A stretch of 7,048 nt of DNA from an uncultured Alistipes sp. (GTDB lineage: Bacteria > Bacteroidota > Bacteroidia > Bacteroidales > Rikenellaceae): positions 1-7,048 of the forward strand of contig CAJUMU010000043.1 in assembly GCA_910587675.1 (NCBI GenBank). The letters are read 5' to 3'. The position numbers and the translations under genes are program-made. Shown here one piece after another: positions 6,276 to 7,048 of the stretch; positions within the stretch are counted from its first letter, which is position 1; every line of letters begins with the position of its first letter. The notes under the pieces were generated by a model. The model was not told the origin of the DNA and did no database searches. It saw nothing but the letters and a program-made list of their open reading frames with translations.

Positions 6276-6518
6276 CTACCACGACACGGCGGTCAATTCA
6301 AGATCAATAAAAAACTCCGATAAAGAAATACCGTAATATTTACAGAGGACAGCAATAGAATAGACAGATAAAGAACGGATTCCACTCTCCGCACGACTTA
6401 CATTTATCCCCGTATCCATCGTGACGCGCATTTGAGACAATCCTCGCTCATTGCGCAAGGTCTTTAACTTTTGCGCAATCTGTTTGTTGAATTGTATGTC
6501 GATTCGAGGACTACTCAT
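6276..6518 (-). CDS. Small XRE-family helix-turn-helix regulator (HTH2)
   Basis: The product is an 80-residue single-domain XRE/HTH_3 DNA-binding protein. The core begins about residue 10 with FNKQIAQKLKTLRNERGLSQ, the classical first helices. The recognition region follows with VTMDTGINVSRAESGIRSLSV. It ends with SIAVLCKYYGISLSEFF, the last helix of this fold. I take the ATG at 6518 as the start; a TTG at 6530 would add only MYKS and is less likely. It is divergent from RNA C, with the palindrome TACCGATCGGTA (6560-6571) between them, a good candidate operator. Its 3' end faces the RNA B terminator. Size and fold resemble controllers of restriction-modification or toxin modules, but such proteins are also common in phages and conjugative elements, so the context does not decide. 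Codon use is AT-rich compared with dapF. Confidence 0.85.
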   Translation of the reverse strand: MSSPRIDIQFNKQIAQKLKTLRNERGLSQMRVTMDTGINVSRAESGIRSLSVYSIAVLCKYYGISLSEFFIDLELTAVSW

Positions 6519-6559
6519 ACTTTTATACAAAATAATGTAGTCTCACAACAAATTTCGCC

Positions 6560-6571
6560 TACCGATCGGTA
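6560..6571. promoter_or_regulatory. Perfect 12-bp palindrome, candidate HTH2 operator
   Basis: TACCGATCGGTA is fully self-complementary and lies 41 bp upstream of the HTH2 ATG and 65 bp upstream of the RNA C -7 box. GC-rich palindromes stand out in this AT-rich gap. Binding by HTH2 is an inference from position. Confidence 0.45.
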
Positions 6572-6636
6572 TGTAAAATCAAAATAATAGCTATATTTGT
6601 CCCCGCATTAATTACTGCTAATTACATAAATTATGC

Positions 6637-6644
6637 TACCTTTG
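6637..6644 (+). promoter_or_regulatory. -7 box of RNA C
   Basis: TACCTTTG lies in the shared block TTATGCTACCTTTGCA, identical to that before RNA A. A second TATATTTG is found at 6592-6599, 45 bp upstream, comparable to the one before RNA A. No obvious -33 TTTG is seen. Transcription would start near 6649. Confidence 0.6.
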
Positions 6645-6648
6645 CAAA

Positions 6649-6885
6649 AGAGGACGGTTCCGTAACCGTGTAACATATTCTAAAGGTTAAGACAACCTTT
6701 GCACTATTCTGTAAACTCGCGGGGTTATATATCAAATATAACTTGTTTTGGTACGGTGTGATATTTGTCTGAAACCCATGTTATGCCCCTACTTAATTGT
6801 GGGGGCCTACTTGGGCGTAAGGGCAGTTTCCGTACCAAGGCTCGCGAGGCCGACAGAATGGGCTGTACCTGCGCCCTCTCTTTTT
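6649..6885 (+). ncRNA. Structured RNA copy C (unrecognised family)
   Basis: This RNA of about 237 nt is closely related to copy B. P1 is ACGGTT (6654-6659) with AACCGT (6664-6669). P2 is AAAGGTT (6682-6688) with AACCTTT (6694-6700). The variable hairpin P3 is GTTATAT (6724-6730), loop ATCAA, ATATAAC (6736-6742). P4 is GCCCCTAC (6785-6792) with GTGGGGGC (6799-6806); one T-A pair of copy B is T-G here. The 3' domain is GGGCG (6813-6817) with CGCCC (6872-6876) and GCAG (6823-6826) with CTGT (6863-6866). Its loop pairs upstream: CCGTACCAA (6830-6838) with TTGGTACGG (6748-6756), and CGCGAG (6843-6848) with CTCGCG (6716-6721), forming a pseudoknot. It is divergent from HTH2 and is followed by a protein gene. 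It could be a free RNA, the RNA partner of that protein, or a leader that controls read-through at its terminator. Confidence 0.8.
6813..6885 (+). terminator. Intrinsic terminator of RNA C
   Basis: GGGCG (6813-6817) with CGCCC (6872-6876) closes the last domain and is followed by TCTCTTTTT (6877-6885). It lies 45 bp before the ATG at 6931, so it either separates RNA C from that gene or acts as an attenuator for it. Confidence 0.65.
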
Positions 6886-6888
6886 CAA

Positions 6889-6921
6889 TTCGGGCGCGTC
6901 TTATCTTTCACTCTGCCCGAA
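6889..6921. other. Inverted repeat between RNA C and the following gene
   Basis: TTCGGGC (6889-6895) and GCCCGAA (6915-6921) are perfect 7-bp complements around a 19-nt loop. The equivalent place after RNA A has TGGGC (5551-5555) and GCCCA (5569-5573). The conserved position but changed flanking bases suggest a real element, perhaps an operator or a 5' hairpin of the downstream mRNA. Confidence 0.4.
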
Positions 6922-6930
6922 ACAAACCTC

Positions 6931-7048
6931 ATGAACCGTAACAATCGCGAGTTTTACAACGACATCGTCGCAAAGATCATCGAACAGCTTAAAAAACACC
7001 CCTATACGGAGATCGTAGAGGGCGATTTGTTCGTCGGTGTAACGAAAA
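6931..7048 (+). CDS. 5' end of an unrecognised protein gene (partial)
   Basis: The ATG at 6931 opens a frame with no stop to the end of the window (39 residues seen). The visible N-terminus reads MNRNNREFYNDIVAKIIEQL, then a KKHPYTEIVEG turn and DLFVGVTK. It looks like an amphipathic helix leading into a beta hairpin, with no signal peptide or membrane segment. The start is preceded by A-rich sequence (AAACAAACC) rather than a Shine-Dalgarno site, as is normal in Bacteroidetes. The helix is loosely reminiscent of the N-terminus of ArdC-like antirestriction proteins, but the expected PW motif is absent, so I do not claim it. It is the only intact protein gene on the same strand as the RNAs and the best candidate for their functional partner. 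Confidence 0.65.
   Translation, partial: MNRNNREFYNDIVAKIIEQLKKHPYTEIVEGDLFVGVTK

Noticed and set aside
6519..6530. TTG start at 6530 for HTH2
   Set aside because: The ATG at 6518 leaves the full HTH domain intact, and the extra four residues add nothing.
5304..6885. CRISPR array or classical type III toxin-antitoxin repeat array
   Set aside because: The repeated units are about 235 nt, each with its own promoter and terminator. There are no short direct repeats with regular spacers and no tandem 30-40-nt antitoxin repeats.
5304..6885. Retron ncRNA
   Set aside because: Pairing of the RNA ends in B and C is suggestive, but no reverse transcriptase is visible and the msr/msd layout is not apparent. 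It could be revisited if the gene at 6931 proves to be an RT.
6931..7048. ArdC-like antirestriction protein
   Set aside because: Only a loose helix similarity (FYNDIVAKIIEQL); the PW motif expected next in that family is missing.

Overview
The window looks like a chromosomal piece of a GC-rich member of the Bacteroidales, most like Alistipes. This is an inference from three things: a lipoprotein-type TamA homologue (TamL), -7 boxes of the Bacteroidetes form TAnnTTTG, and the near absence of Shine-Dalgarno sites. It has two parts of very different character.

Positions 1-4945 are ordinary GC-rich core sequence. The 3' end of an unrecognised + strand gene (1-246) is convergent with a two-gene minus-strand operon, dapF (diaminopimelate epimerase, 3715-2765) followed 11 bp later by tamL (outer-membrane Omp85 lipoprotein, 2753-381). 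Divergent from dapF is an alpha/beta hydrolase (3934-4737). The gaps between convergent genes hold copies of a roughly 95-bp palindromic dispersed repeat: one at 256-349, one in opposite orientation at 4773-4871, and a partial tandem one at 4883-4944.

Positions 4946-7048 are much more AT-rich and look like an accessory island. They contain three diverged copies (A, B, C) of a structured RNA of about 235 nt. Each starts at a near-identical promoter core (TACCTTTG, at 5304, 5964 and 6637) and ends at an intrinsic terminator (T-tracts at 5541, 6201 and 6879). The copies differ in sequence but can be drawn with the same fold: a 5' hairpin (clear in B and C, weaker in A), a second short hairpin, a hypervariable hairpin, an 8-bp hairpin, and a 3' terminator domain whose large loop pairs back to upstream strands as a pseudoknot. 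The pseudoknot helix has different sequence in each copy, yet its two strands are complementary within each copy. That is covariation readable by eye. I do not recognise the family.

Two small XRE-type regulators lie on the minus strand (5194-4946 and 6518-6276), each divergent from an RNA (A and C), with operator-like dyads in the shared intergenic regions. RNA C is followed 45 bp after its terminator by the start of an unrecognised protein gene (6931 to the window end). RNA A is followed by about 370 nt of probably decayed sequence. RNA B runs into a 30-bp copy of the first regulator's 5' end. The layout suggests a repeated module (regulator, RNA, protein gene) that has been duplicated and partly eroded. 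It could be a defence, RNA-antitoxin or mobile-element system, but the partner protein lies mostly outside the window, so function is inference.
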